A stretch of DNA of 64,000 nucleotides from Roseibacterium elongatum DSM 19469 (GCF_000590925.1 NZ_CP004372.1:444001-508000); one strand, 5' to 3'. Numbered from the stretch's first letter, positions 44,580-53,777 are shown. The notes: generated by a model not told the origin, from the letters alone. Program-made: numbers and translations.

Positions 44580-45521
44580 ATGCCCGGCCCCGTCATCCTG
44601 TTCGCCGCGAAATCGGAACGCTGGGATCAGTACGAACATCCCCTGCGCACCGCTTTGTCCGAGGTCGGACTGTCCGATGCGGTGCTGACCACGCAGGCCG
44701 CCCCCGAAACGGTCGACTACATCGTCTATGCGCCCAACAGCCGCATGCAGGATTTCACGCCCTACACGCGTCTCAAGGCGGTTCTGAACCTCTGGGCCGG
44801 GGTCGAGGATGTCGTGGGCAACGACACCTTGCGCGTCCCCCTTGCGCGCATGGTGGATCACGGCCTGACCGAGGGTATGGTGGAATGGGTCACCGGCCAT
44901 GTCCTGCGCCATCATCTCGGGATGGATGCGCATATCCATGGACAGGATGGGGTCTGGCGGGCCGGCATCGTGCCGCCGCTGGCCCGCGACCGCAGCGTCA
45001 CGATCCTTGGGCTCGGCGCGCTCGGCGCGGCGTGCGCGGGGGCGCTTGCGGCGCTGAATTTCGACGTGCATGGCTGGTCGCGCAGCCCCAAGACCATCGA
45101 CGGCATCACCACCCACAGCGGCAAAGCGGGGTTGGCTGACGCCCTCGGCAAGGCCGAAATCATTGTCCTGTTGCTGCCCGATACGTCCGATACGCAGAAC
45201 GTGCTGAACGCAGACACGCTCGCCCTGATGCCCACTGGCGCCATCGTCGTGAATCCCGGACGCGGGCCGCTGATCGACGACGACGCTTTGCTGGCAGCCC
45301 TCGATACCGGCCGGATCGGCCATGCCACGCTGGATGTGTTCCGCACCGAACCGCTGCCGCCCGAGCATCCGTTCTGGACGCACCCCAAGGTGACGGTGAC
45401 CCCTCATATCGCCTCGGAAACACGCGCCGCCTCGGCCAGCCGCGTGATTGCCGAAAACATCCGCCGAGGCGAGGCGGGCGAACCCTTGCTGCACCTCGTG
45501 GACCGTGACCTGGGCTACTGA
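44580..45521 (+). CDS. ghrA: Glyoxylate/hydroxypyruvate reductase A
   Basis: 313 residues of the D-2-hydroxyacid dehydrogenase family. It reduces glyoxylate and hydroxypyruvate with NADPH/NADH. The nucleotide motif is VTILGLGALGAACAGAL; catalytic residues lie in NPGRGPLIDDDALL (Arg), VFRTEPLPPEHPFW (Glu) and TPHIASETRA (His). N-terminal catalytic domain with IVYAPNSRMQDFTPY. It follows the cell-shape cluster by 57 bases but is probably separate functionally. Confidence 0.9.
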   Translation: MPGPVILFAAKSERWDQYEHPLRTALSEVGLSDAVLTTQAAPETVDYIVYAPNSRMQDFTPYTRLKAVLNLWAGVEDVVGNDTLRVPLARMVDHGLTEGMVEWVTGHVLRHHLGMDAHIHGQDGVWRAGIVPPLARDRSVTILGLGALGAACAGALAALNFDVHGWSRSPKTIDGITTHSGKAGLADALGKAEIIVLLLPDTSDTQNVLNADTLALMPTGAIVVNPGRGPLIDDDALLAALDTGRIGHATLDVFRTEPLPPEHPFWTHPKVTVTPHIASETRAASASRVIAENIRRGEAGEPLLHLVDRDLGY

Positions 45522-45529
45522 CCCGCCCC

Positions 45530-45552
45530 CTCTTTATCCCGAAAATATGCCC
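45530..45552 (+). repeat. Intergenic repeat, copy 3
   Basis: CTCTTTATCCCGAAAATATG followed by CCC, in the same orientation as the copy at 28236 and followed, as there, by a GC-rich hairpin. Confidence 0.6.
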
Positions 45553-45565
45553 GCCGGAGGCGTCA

Positions 45566-45600
45566 GCGCGGCAAGGGGCTCGATGCCCCTTGTCGCGCTT
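45566..45600. terminator. Strong hairpin between convergent ghrA and sseB-like genes
   Basis: GCGCGGCAAGGGGC (45566-45579) pairs with GCCCCTTGTCGCGC (45585-45598) around a five-base loop, with a single G-T mismatch. It could end transcription from both sides, though only TT follows. Confidence 0.6.
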
Positions 45601-45636
45601 GCCCCCGGGCGACGCGCGACAGCGCGGCGCAACACC

Positions 45637-46410
45637 TTAGCGCAGTTTCGGTGGCCTGTCGGGGTCCCTGCCAGGGTTCGCCCCGGCATTGACCGGCGCC
45701 GCCGGCAGATCAAAGCGCAGGCCAACACGGGCGAAGCGGGCGCAAACCGGGTCGGAGGGTCGGAAAAACCCCACATCCAGCACCCCGGCCTCCAGCCCCG
45801 AAAAGGTCAGCGCCTCGCCCACCGCGCGGGCCAGCGACGGCTCTGCCCCCGGGATCGGATCGACAAACCCCAACAGATGCGCGCGGCGGCCATTGCCGTA
45901 AGTGACGCCCACCAGATACGCCATGCGCGCCAACCCCTCGGCCGCGGCCAAGCGCCGGTCCAACGCGGCCAGCAACCGATCCGGCAGGCCGGCGGGCGCG
46001 GTGATCTCTTCGGGGCGTTCTTCGACCTCTTCGGGACGGTTTTCCAGCGTTTCCGCCAGCCAGCCCAGCGCCGCATCATCCAGAACCGTTTCCGACGGAG
46101 CATCCAGGTTCACCGCAAGACCCAGACCCTGCCCGGCCAACAGCCCCGCCAGGGCGCGCCCGGATAGCGCCGCATAGGGCGCCGCGGCCCCGGCAAAGGC
46201 CGACAGCCGCTCCTCGCGATCGAACGCCAGGACAAGCTGCGCCTCGGCCGTTGGAAAGACGCGCGGACGGATGCGGTCGCCCGATGCCTCCTCCGCGAGC
46301 AGCAGGAACAGTTCCGAGGCCGCAAGCCGATCATAATAGGTCAGCCGCGCCGCGTCGTCGTCGGGCGCGGCCTGCATGTCGGCATGGGCCTGATCCAGCG
46401 GGGTCGTCAT
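45637..46410 (-). CDS. SseB-family protein
   Basis: 257 residues from the ATG at 46410 (MTTPLDQAHADMQAAPDD). The SseB N-terminal domain is suggested by ELFLLLAEEASGD, AQLVLAFDREERLSAFAG and GLGLAVNLDAPSETVLDDAALGWL, which recur in this family. The C-terminal half has VTYGNGRRAHLLGFVDPIPG. Family function is unclear. The start overlaps the stop of the uracil-DNA glycosylase gene by 4 bases, so the two form an operon. Confidence 0.8.
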   Translation of the reverse strand: MTTPLDQAHADMQAAPDDDAARLTYYDRLAASELFLLLAEEASGDRIRPRVFPTAEAQLVLAFDREERLSAFAGAAAPYAALSGRALAGLLAGQGLGLAVNLDAPSETVLDDAALGWLAETLENRPEEVEERPEEITAPAGLPDRLLAALDRRLAAAEGLARMAYLVGVTYGNGRRAHLLGFVDPIPGAEPSLARAVGEALTFSGLEAGVLDVGFFRPSDPVCARFARVGLRFDLPAAPVNAGANPGRDPDRPPKLR

Positions 46411-46999
46411 GTCAGCACCTCCTTGACCCGGCTGCGCAGGACCGGCAGCACCTCGGCCTCGAACCACGGGTTCTTCTTCAGCCATGCGGTATTGCGCCAG
46501 GACGGGTGCGGCAAGGCAAAGACCTCGGGCGCATGGTCGCGCCATGCGGCGACGCGCTCGGTCACGCCCTTGCGGCCGCCCAAATGCCAGCTCTGCGCAT
46601 AGGCCCCGATCAGTAGCGTCAACTCGATCCCCTCCAGGGCCGCCATCGCCCGCGCACGCCAGGTCTGGGCACAGATCCTGGGCGGCGGCAGGTCGCTGCC
46701 CGCGGCGTCATAGCCCGGAAAGCAAAAAGCCATGGGCACGATCGCCACCCGGCTGCGGTCGTAGAATGTCCCCCTCGTCCACCCCCCATCCAGTCGCGCA
46801 GCCGCTGACCCGAGCGATCCCAGAACGGGGTATTGGCCTGATGCACGCGCAGACCGGGGGCCTGGCTGGCGATCAGCACCCGCGCGCCGGGCCGAAACCA
46901 CACCACAGGGTTGGGCCGATGGCCCGTCGCGGTGGCCGCAAAGCGGTCGGCGCAAAGCCTGCAGGCCGCGATGTCGTCTAGCAAGGTCGATGCATCCAT
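46407..46999 (-). CDS. Uracil-DNA glycosylase family protein (frame break in C5/C6 runs)
   Basis: The N-terminal part from the ATG at 46999 (MDASTLLDDIAACRLCADRF) includes ARVLIASQAPGLRVHQANTP (catalytic/uracil loop) and FWDRSGQRLRDWMG. The C-terminal part, in a different frame, includes VAIVPMAFCFPGYDAAG and FALPHPSWRNTAWL, the late HPS-type motif. Between them lie C6 at 46782-46787 and C5 at 46770-46774 (G runs on the coding strand). Removing one G from each gives DWMGVDEGTFYDRSRVAI, as in relatives. An apparent error, not decay. Removes uracil from DNA. Confidence 0.8.
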
Positions 47000-47057
47000 A
47001 CCCCCGCAGCTAGGCGCGTGCGGGAGAAAGGAAAAGGACTGGACGCATACTCGATAT

Positions 47058-47073
47058 TTCTATAAATATAGAA
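47058..47073 (+). promoter_or_regulatory. Probable ArsR-type operator
   Basis: TTCTATAAATATAGAA, a perfect 6-4-6 inverted repeat in an AT-rich patch that ends on the first base of the arsR start codon. Position and symmetry fit autorepression by the ArsR-family protein it precedes. Confidence 0.7.
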
Positions 47074-47420
47074 TGATGAAACAGAGCGACCCATCCCTTT
47101 CCCGACTCACACTGGCCGCGACGGCCTTTGCGGCCTTGGGGTCCGAGGCCCGGCTGGCGATCCTGCGCCGTCTTGTGCGCGCGGGCCCAAAGGGTCTGCC
47201 CATCGGACAACTCGGCGAGGATGTGGGGGTGACCGGCTCGGTTCTGACCCATCATCTGAAGCAACTGGTCTCCGCCGGTCTGGTGGTGCAGCGGCGCGAT
47301 GGACGCCGGATCCTGTGCTCGATCGATCATGCGCGGGTCGAAGACCTGTCTCGCTTTCTCCTTGATGAATGCTGCGCCGACCTTGGCGGGCATGTGATAC
47401 CGGATGACCCCCATGACTGA
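47073..47420 (+). CDS. ArsR/SmtB-family transcriptional regulator
   Basis: 115 residues (two start codons in a row, at 47073 and 47076). Winged-helix fold: LGSEARLAILRRLVRAG, then the recognition helix region VTGSVLTHHLKQLVSAGLVV and the wing RRDGRRILCSIDHARVEDL. The C-terminal LDECCADLGGHV has a Cys pair that could bind arsenic or another thiophilic metal. The operator overlaps its start. The permease gene overlaps its 3' end, so the pair is a small metal- or metalloid-response operon. Confidence 0.9.
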   Translation: MMKQSDPSLSRLTLAATAFAALGSEARLAILRRLVRAGPKGLPIGQLGEDVGVTGSVLTHHLKQLVSAGLVVQRRDGRRILCSIDHARVEDLSRFLLDECCADLGGHVIPDDPHD

Positions 47421-48438
47421 CCTGTCCACAACGCTTCGTCCCCTCGGCACCGTCTGGGCCCGCATCGACAAGGTCCTGCTGACGGGGATCGCGATCGTCC
47501 TGATCCAGTTTGCGTTCGACGCGCCGGCCGTGCCGCCGACCCTGGTCGAGATGGGCGAGCACTTCATGGGCACATTGCCCTTCATCCTGTTCGCCGTCGC
47601 CGCCATTGCAATCATGAGGGCCAGCGGCTCGGAACGGCTGCTGGACGGGGCCTTTCAGGGGCGCGAGGGGCGGATGATCCTGCTCGGGGCGGTGGTGGGC
47701 GGGCTCTCGCCCTTTTGCTCGTGCCAGGTGATCCCCTTCATCGCGGCCCTTCTGGCCGCGGGGGCGCCGCTTTCGGCCGTCATGGCCTTCTGGCTGGCCT
47801 CGCCGCTGATGGATCCGGCGATGTTCGCGATCACGGCCGGCGGGATCAGCCCCGAATTCGCCATCGCCAAGACCGTGGCCGCCGTCGCTCTCGGGATCGG
47901 CGGGGGTCTGAGCGTCAAACTGCTGAGCCAGTCGGCGCTGTTTGCCGACCCGCTCAGGACACAGCCCAAGATCGGAGGATGCTGTTCTGCCAAGAAACTG
48001 ACGCTCAACTGGCGTTTCTGGCAGGAGGGCGAGCGCCGCCGCATCTTTGGGGACGCGGCCCTGGAAAACATGCTTTTCCTCGGGAAATGGTTGCTGTTCG
48101 CCTATCTGCTGCAGGCGCTTTTGATCCGCTACGTCCCCGCCGATCTGATCGCCCGCGTCATCGGCGGCGAGGGGATTGGCCCGGTGCTGCTGGCCGCGCT
48201 TGTCGGGGCGCCTGCCTATCTCAACGGCTATGCCGCCGTACCGCTGATTGCAGGGCTTCTGGAGCAGGGGATGAACCCCGGGGCCGGTATGGCCTTTGTC
48301 ATTGCGGGTGGCGTGAGCAGCATTCCGGCCGCCGTCGCGGTCTGGGCCCTGGTCAAGCCGCGCGTCTTCGCCGCCTATCTCGGGTTTGCGTTCGTGGGCG
48401 CGGTTCTGGCAGGGCTGGCTTGGTCCGCCATTGCCTGA
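47404..48438 (+). CDS. ArsP/DUF318-type permease
   Basis: 344 residues (ATG at 47404; ATG at 47413 also possible), eight or so membrane helices. The two-halved permease pattern is seen, with the Cys motif LSPFCSCQVIPFIAALLAAG in the first half, IGGCCSAKKL in the cytoplasmic loop, and GAPAYLNGYAAVPLIAGLLE in the second half. Relatives export trivalent organoarsenicals or are of unknown cargo. Linkage to the ArsR gene supports metalloid efflux; the substrate remains inference. Confidence 0.85.
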   Translation: MTPMTDLSTTLRPLGTVWARIDKVLLTGIAIVLIQFAFDAPAVPPTLVEMGEHFMGTLPFILFAVAAIAIMRASGSERLLDGAFQGREGRMILLGAVVGGLSPFCSCQVIPFIAALLAAGAPLSAVMAFWLASPLMDPAMFAITAGGISPEFAIAKTVAAVALGIGGGLSVKLLSQSALFADPLRTQPKIGGCCSAKKLTLNWRFWQEGERRRIFGDAALENMLFLGKWLLFAYLLQALLIRYVPADLIARVIGGEGIGPVLLAALVGAPAYLNGYAAVPLIAGLLEQGMNPGAGMAFVIAGGVSSIPAAVAVWALVKPRVFAAYLGFAFVGAVLAGLAWSAIA

Positions 48439-48658
48439 TGGCGCTGCGGGCGTCCGACGCGGGCGCACGGCCACCGCGACGACAGGACCGGAATCGCGGT
48501 GCCGTCGATCTAGGCCAGTTTCAGAAAAATGTCTGGATTTCGCCGGTCATCTCGACACAATGCCGCCCCATTGATCCACTAGCGTGCTGACATCACGCGC
48601 GGCACCAAGACCGCGATCGCAGCACCAGCGAACCAAGGATCTGAGCAGAAGGGCGAAC

Positions 48659-49318
48659 ATGCTCGAATTTGTCGATGTCTCCAAGTCGTTCTGGACCGGG
48701 GAACGCCGCAAGGTGATCCTCGACCGGGCCTCTTTCCGCGTCGATCTGGGCTATTCGCTGGGCGTGATGGCCCCCAACGGGACGGGCAAGACGACGCTCA
48801 TCAAGATGATGGCAGGCCTCGAGAAACCCGACGAGGGCAAGATCTATCGCAATTGCCGCGTGTCCTTTCCGCTGGGGTTCATGGGTGGCGTCATTTCCAA
48901 GCTGACCGGCACGGAAAACGCCCGCTACATCGCCCAGCTTTACGGGCTGGACCCCGATTATGTCGAAGCTTTCAGCCGGTGGGTCTGCGGGATCGACGAA
49001 TATTTCGACATGCCGCTTGGGACCTATTCCTCCGGGATGCGGTCACGCTTCAATTTTTCGCTCCTGCTGGCCCTGGAATTCGACGTATACTTGATCGACG
49101 AGGGAATGCCCGCATCGACCGATGCGGAATTCAACCGCAGAGCAGGCAGCATTCTGGCAGAACGACTTAAGAACTCGACCGTGATCATCGTTTCGCACCA
49201 GGCCGAAACCTTGGAGAAATTCGCCCGCCGTGCCGCGGTGCTGGTGAACGGCCAATTGGTGCAATTCGACACGCTCGAAGAGGCAAAGCAGCTTTATGAC
49301 TACGAAACCCAAGGCTAG
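48659..49318 (+). CDS. Capsule polysaccharide export ABC ATPase (KpsT type)
   Basis: 219 residues from the ATG at 48659 (MLEFVDVSKSFW). Walker A APNGTGKTTL, signature TYSSGMRSRFNFSLLL (the SSGM variant used by KpsT/Wzt ATPases), Walker B VYLIDEGMPA with D replaced as in KpsT, and the H-loop IIVSHQAE. It would energise export of capsule across the inner membrane with a KpsM permease, which is not seen in this window. It overlaps the next gene by 23 bases. Confidence 0.88.
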   Translation: MLEFVDVSKSFWTGERRKVILDRASFRVDLGYSLGVMAPNGTGKTTLIKMMAGLEKPDEGKIYRNCRVSFPLGFMGGVISKLTGTENARYIAQLYGLDPDYVEAFSRWVCGIDEYFDMPLGTYSSGMRSRFNFSLLLALEFDVYLIDEGMPASTDAEFNRRAGSILAERLKNSTVIIVSHQAETLEKFARRAAVLVNGQLVQFDTLEEAKQLYDYETQG

Positions 49319-51089
49319 GAAATTCCGCATCCGCCGCAGCGACGGCTTGGGGTCGTCCGACCTCGGCCGCGGCACCATCGACGATGGTGCGGTGGCTGCG
49401 GACGTTCGGCCGGAGGCCGCCGGCGCTGCCCCTGCCGCTGCGCCTGCCATTCTGGAACCGACGCGACGCCGCGTCGAAGACGGGTTCGGGGATGCGCCCT
49501 TTCCCGGGTCTGCGGCCCATGACCGTCAGCAACAGGCCACCCAACGGCAGGCGCCGCCACAACCGGCCGGCACCCCAAGTGTCGAGCAGGAACTGGCTGC
49601 AATCCGTGCCGAAGGGCTGACGGGCCGCCAACTGCGCATGGCGCGCCGGACCGCCCAGAAGCATGGCCTGTCGCCAAGCTCGGATTTCGACGCCGTCCGC
49701 CTGTTGCGGGCGCGCGGCATCGATCCGTTCACCCGCTCGACCATGCTGGAACTGGTGGTCGATGAAAGCGCGAAACAGGCGCAGCAGGGCGGCGGCGGGC
49801 GCGGCGCAGATTCCGGCGCCCTCGTGACGATGGACGGTGGCGGTGCGCGCAACCTGCCCGCACAGGCGCGCCAGACACAGCCCGCCCGACAGCCCGCCGC
49901 CACCCCGCCGGGCCGCCTGCCCCCGATGAGCGAGGATGAACGCGCGAACGAGATCATGCGCGTGCAGCGCGACATCGCGCGCCGCAGGCGCAAACGCCTC
50001 GTTCTGCTGGCCACCCGCCTCGCGTTTTTCGTGCTGCTGCCGACGCTGCTGGTGGCGTATTACTACTACCGCGTGGCGACGCCGCTTTATGCCACCAACA
50101 CCGAGTTCGTGATCCAGAAGGCCGAGAGCGGCGGCACGGGCGGCGGCCTGGGCAGTCTGCTGGGCGGGTCCAGTTTCGCCACCGTGCAGGAAAGCATCAC
50201 CGTTCAGGCCTATCTGGAAAGCCGCGAGGCCATGCTGCGGCTGGAGGAAGAACTGGGCTTTCGGGCGCATTTTTCGGCGCCCGACATCGACCCGCTGACC
50301 CGCATCCCCGAGGATGCCAGCGTCGAGGATGTCTATTCCGTCTATCGCCGCCACCTGCAGATCGGCTACGACCCGACCGAAGGACTGGTGCGGATGGAAG
50401 TGGCCGCCGCCGACCCGCAAGTGAGCCAGGCCTTTTCCGAGGCGCTGATCCGCTACGCCGAAGAACGGGTGGACCAGATGAGCCAGCGCCTGCGCGAGGA
50501 CCAGATGGCCGGCGCGCGGGAAAGCTATGAAGACGCCGAAGCGCGTGTCATCGACGCCCAGGCCCGCGTGCTCGAGTTGCAGGAACGCCGGGGCGTGCTG
50601 AACACCGAGGCCGAGGTCTCGACCGTTTTTGGTCAGATCTCGAGCTTTGAGATGCAATTGCAGGAAGAGCGGCTGCGTTTGGACGAGATGCTGTCGGTCA
50701 CCCGCCCGAACCAGACGCGCGTCGAGGTGGCCGAACGCAACATCGCGCGGCTCGAAGCCTTGATCGAGGATCTGCGCGCGGGCCTGACCGAGGCGTCGGA
50801 TGGATCGGCCTCGTTGGCGCGCATCCAGTCCGAATTGCTGATCGCGCAGGCGGATCTGGAAACCCGGCAGATGATGCTGGCGCAGGCGCTGCAACAGATG
50901 GAAACCTCGCGTCTCGAGGCAAACCGCCAGTCGCTCTACCTGTCGATGGGGGTCTATCCGATTCCGCCCGATGCACCGGCCTATCCGCGCGCCTTCGAAA
51001 ACACGCTTCTGGCGCTGCTGATCTTCTCGGGCATTTACCTCATGGTCTCGATGACGGTATCGGTGCTGCGCGAACAGGTCTCCTCCTGA
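49296..51089 (+). CDS. Capsule export inner-membrane protein (KpsE/Wzz-like) with long N-terminal extension
   Basis: 597 residues. The KpsE-type core is at the C-terminal end: a membrane helix LLATRLAFFVLLPTLLVAYY near residue 230-250, then ATPLYATNTEFVIQKAES, a long coiled coil (AGARESYEDAEARVIDAQAR onward, about residues 405-540), and a last helix TLLALLIFSGIYLMVSM. Residues 1-220 are an unusual cytoplasmic extension, rich in Ala, Pro, Gln and Arg, with a short folded patch LTGRQLRMARRTAQKHG. Typical KpsE is ~380 residues. Role: periplasmic bridge for capsule export. Confidence 0.82.
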   Translation: MTTKPKARKFRIRRSDGLGSSDLGRGTIDDGAVAADVRPEAAGAAPAAAPAILEPTRRRVEDGFGDAPFPGSAAHDRQQQATQRQAPPQPAGTPSVEQELAAIRAEGLTGRQLRMARRTAQKHGLSPSSDFDAVRLLRARGIDPFTRSTMLELVVDESAKQAQQGGGGRGADSGALVTMDGGGARNLPAQARQTQPARQPAATPPGRLPPMSEDERANEIMRVQRDIARRRRKRLVLLATRLAFFVLLPTLLVAYYYYRVATPLYATNTEFVIQKAESGGTGGGLGSLLGGSSFATVQESITVQAYLESREAMLRLEEELGFRAHFSAPDIDPLTRIPEDASVEDVYSVYRRHLQIGYDPTEGLVRMEVAAADPQVSQAFSEALIRYAEERVDQMSQRLREDQMAGARESYEDAEARVIDAQARVLELQERRGVLNTEAEVSTVFGQISSFEMQLQEERLRLDEMLSVTRPNQTRVEVAERNIARLEALIEDLRAGLTEASDGSASLARIQSELLIAQADLETRQMMLAQALQQMETSRLEANRQSLYLSMGVYPIPPDAPAYPRAFENTLLALLIFSGIYLMVSMTVSVLREQVSS

Positions 51090-51129
51090 TCGCGCAGACC
51101 CACCGACCGCCTGCATCGAAAGGCCCCCC

Positions 51130-51963
51130 ATGCACGAGTTCGATATCGGCCCGCTGACCGTGGGCAATGACCGCCCGCTGACCGTGATTGCCGGGCCATG
51201 TCAGTTGGAAAGCCTCGACCACGCGCTGATGATCGCGCGGCACATGGCCGGGGTCTGCGCCAAGGCCGGGGCGGGCTACGTCTTCAAGGCCAGCTATGAC
51301 AAGGCGAACCGCACCAGCCTGACCGGCAAGCGGGGCGTCGGCATGGCGGCGGGCCTCGAGATCCTGGCCGCCGTGAAGGCCGAGATCGGCTGCCCGGTCC
51401 TGACCGATGTGCATACCGCCGAACAATGCGCACCCGCCGCGCAGGTCTGCGACATTCTTCAGATCCCCGCCTTCTTGTGCCGTCAGACCGACCTTTTGCT
51501 GGCCGCCGGGGAAACCGGCGCGGCGATCAATGTCAAAAAGGGCCAGTTCCTTGCGCCTTGGGACATGGCGAATGTCGCCGACAAGGTCGCCGCAACCGGG
51601 AATGACCGCATCCTGTTGACCGAACGCGGCACCAGTTTCGGCTACAACACGCTGGTTGCCGACATGCGTGGCCTGCTGGAAATGATGAAAACCGGCTATC
51701 CGGTCGTGATGGATGCGACCCATTCGGTTCAGCAACCCGGCGGCCAGGGCGGATCGTCGGGCGGGCAGCGCGAGTTTGCCCCCGTCATGGCCCGCGCCGC
51801 CGTCAGCCTGGGCATCGCGGCGGTCTTTATCGAGACCCACGAAGCGCCCGACACCGCCCCCTCGGACGGGCCGAACATGATCCCGCTGGATCAGATGGCA
51901 GCGCTGGTGCAGGGCCTGATGGCGTTCGACCGCCTGGCCAAGGCCGACCCGATCCGCCTTTAG
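51130..51963 (+). CDS. kdsA: 3-deoxy-8-phosphooctulonate synthase
   Basis: 277 residues. It condenses arabinose-5-phosphate and PEP to KDO-8-phosphate, for LPS core and for the KDO linker of exported capsules. Motifs: VIAGPCQLESLDHAL at the N-terminus, FKASYDKANRTS, VKKGQFLAPWDM, and DATHSVQQPGGQGGSSGG. The presence beside kpsT/kpsE suggests service to the capsule pathway. Length is normal. Confidence 0.95.
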   Translation: MHEFDIGPLTVGNDRPLTVIAGPCQLESLDHALMIARHMAGVCAKAGAGYVFKASYDKANRTSLTGKRGVGMAAGLEILAAVKAEIGCPVLTDVHTAEQCAPAAQVCDILQIPAFLCRQTDLLLAAGETGAAINVKKGQFLAPWDMANVADKVAATGNDRILLTERGTSFGYNTLVADMRGLLEMMKTGYPVVMDATHSVQQPGGQGGSSGGQREFAPVMARAAVSLGIAAVFIETHEAPDTAPSDGPNMIPLDQMAALVQGLMAFDRLAKADPIRL

Positions 51964-52012
51964 GCCGCACCAGGGGCTTTCGACCCCGGGCAAACGCGCC
52001 TAACCTGCACCG

Positions 52013-53386
52013 ATGGCGCGAGTTTTTTCGGTTCTGGTCATGATACGTGTTCTTGCCTTTCTTCTGGTGATCGGCCTGGCGGCAAGCCTGCCGGCAATTG
52101 TCACCGCCCAGGAAAGCGCCGACCAGCCCGGTGGCGCCATATCCGTGGACAGCGATATCGGCCAGGACACCGCCATGGCCGAACGCATCCGCGATATCCT
52201 GCGCCAGTTGGATGGCTATCGGGATGTGTCGGTCTCGGTCGCCGATGGAATCGTGACGCTGCGGGGCACCGTGCTCGAGGCCGCGCAGGTCGATGCGCTC
52301 AACGGGCTTGTCGGGCGTGTCGAGGGCGTCGTGGCGATCGAGAACGAGGTGGTCGAATCCACCGATGTCGTCGAACGCCTGAGCCCCGCCATCGAGCGCA
52401 TCGAGGGGCGGATCGCGCAATTCGTCGCCTTCCTGCCCCTGATAATCGTCGCGGCGACCGCCGGTCTGTTCGTCATGTATCTGGGGTTCTTTCTGGCGCG
52501 GCGGCGCTGGCCCTGGGACAGGATCGCGCCCAATGCCTTCATCGCCGATATCTACCGCCAGATCATCCGCCTGGTCTTTGTGATCGGCGGGATCGTCCTG
52601 ACGCTGGATCTGCTGAACCTGACGGCGTTGCTGGGGACGATCCTCGGGGCGGCCGGTATCGTCGGCCTCGCCATCGGGTTTGCCGTGCGCGACACGGTCG
52701 AGAACTTCATCTCGTCGATCATGCTGTCGATCCGCCAACCCTTTCGCCCCAAGGACCTGGTCGAGATCGAGGGCGAGATGGGCCACGTCATCCGCCTGAC
52801 CAGTCGTGCGACGATCCTGCTCAGCCTTGATGGTAACCATATTCGTCTGCCGAACTCGATGGTCTTCAAGGCCAAGATCATCAACTACACGCGCAATGAC
52901 GAACGCCGTTTCACCTTTCTTCTTGGGGTGCATCCCGATGCCGATATCGCGCGCGCCCAGCAGATCGTCCTGGATGCCTTGAACGAGTTGCCCTTCACGC
53001 TCGAGACGCCGCCCCCCGCCGTCTGGGTCGAAGGGCTGGGCGCCTCGACCATCGACATCACCGCCGCGGCCTGGATCCTGCAGCACAAGACATCGATCGG
53101 CATGGCCAAGGGAGAGACGATTCGCGTCGTCAAGGCCCGCCTCGAGGCCGAAGGGATCACCCTGCCCGAACCGACCTATCGTCTGACCGGCACCGGCTCG
53201 ATCGAGACGATCATCACCGATCAGCCGACCCGACCGATACCGACACCACCCCCTGCCGGCGCCGAACCCGTCGAGGCCCAACAGGTCGGGGTCGGCGAAA
53301 CACGCGCCTTGCAAGACATCATTGAAGCCGAACGCGAGGCCTTGCCGGGCGAAGACCTGCTGCAACGCGAAGCCCCGCAAGAATAG
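52013..53386 (+). CDS. BON-domain mechanosensitive channel (MscS family)
   Basis: 457 residues. A signal sequence or first helix (~10-32) is followed by a BON domain (ERIRDILRQLDGYRDVSVSV, VTLRGTVLEAAQVDALNGL, ~58-115) in the periplasm. Then come membrane helices near 142-163 and 185-215, the pore helix LGAAGIVGLAIGFAVRDTVE, and the MscS beta domain DLVEIEGEMGHVIRLTSRAT. The C-terminal tail is Pro/Glu-rich. It releases solutes on membrane tension; the BON part may bind phospholipid. Confidence 0.9.
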   Translation: MARVFSVLVMIRVLAFLLVIGLAASLPAIVTAQESADQPGGAISVDSDIGQDTAMAERIRDILRQLDGYRDVSVSVADGIVTLRGTVLEAAQVDALNGLVGRVEGVVAIENEVVESTDVVERLSPAIERIEGRIAQFVAFLPLIIVAATAGLFVMYLGFFLARRRWPWDRIAPNAFIADIYRQIIRLVFVIGGIVLTLDLLNLTALLGTILGAAGIVGLAIGFAVRDTVENFISSIMLSIRQPFRPKDLVEIEGEMGHVIRLTSRATILLSLDGNHIRLPNSMVFKAKIINYTRNDERRFTFLLGVHPDADIARAQQIVLDALNELPFTLETPPPAVWVEGLGASTIDITAAAWILQHKTSIGMAKGETIRVVKARLEAEGITLPEPTYRLTGTGSIETIITDQPTRPIPTPPPAGAEPVEAQQVGVGETRALQDIIEAEREALPGEDLLQREAPQE

Positions 53387-53473
53387 CCCGATCATCGCGC
53401 GTAGTATCGACACAAAAAGTGCGGGATGGCACTTGATCCCCCCGCGCCTATTGGATACCTAGCGCGGCACGGT

Positions 53474-53548
53474 TGGGGTGTAGCCAAGCGGTAAGGCAGC
53501 GGTTTTTGGTACCGTGTACCGTAGGTTCGAATCCTACCACCCCAGCCA
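53474..53548 (+). tRNA. tRNA-Gln(UUG)
   Basis: A complete cloverleaf: acceptor TGGGGTG pairs with CACCCCA, the D arm is GCCAAGCGGTAAGGC, the anticodon stem GCGGT/ACCGT holds loop TTTTGGT with anticodon TTG, and the T arm has GTTCGAATC. Discriminator G and encoded CCA follow. The last 17 bases are the attachment site of the element downstream. Confidence 0.95.
53532..53548 (+). repeat. attL: 17-bp direct repeat at tRNA-Gln 3' end
   Basis: TCCTACCACCCCAGCCA is identical to 63948-63964. Tyrosine integrases commonly use the 3' end of tRNA genes, and integration restores the tRNA, as here. Confidence 0.9.
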
Positions 53549-53598
53549 GTTCTCCATTTACATTTAAAATCAATATCTTACGTGCCGAGAGCGGCGCG

Positions 53599-53622
53599 TG
53601 ATGGTACAGGGATCTGGTACAG
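53599..53622 (+). repeat. Candidate integrase arm-type sites, left end
   Basis: ATGGTACAGG (53601-53610) and CTGGTACAG (53614-53622), 51-74 bases inside attL. Closely matching pairs occur inside the right end. Confidence 0.55.
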
Positions 53623-53777
53623 CTGCTTGGCACTGATTTCCCATTCAGCACGCCTTAAGAACAAACGAGTCTGCGCTGGGGCCCCTAAGCCCAGCGCCAT
53701 ACGACTTGAGCTTGAAGCCACAGAACCGTACCCTCACGAAAAATCATTGTTTCTCTATTCGTTGGACGGTGTCGAGT

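Noticed and set aside
46407..46999. Uracil-DNA glycosylase as a pseudogene
   Set aside because: Both halves are fully conserved and the break is explained by one extra base in each of two homopolymer runs, as in several other genes here.
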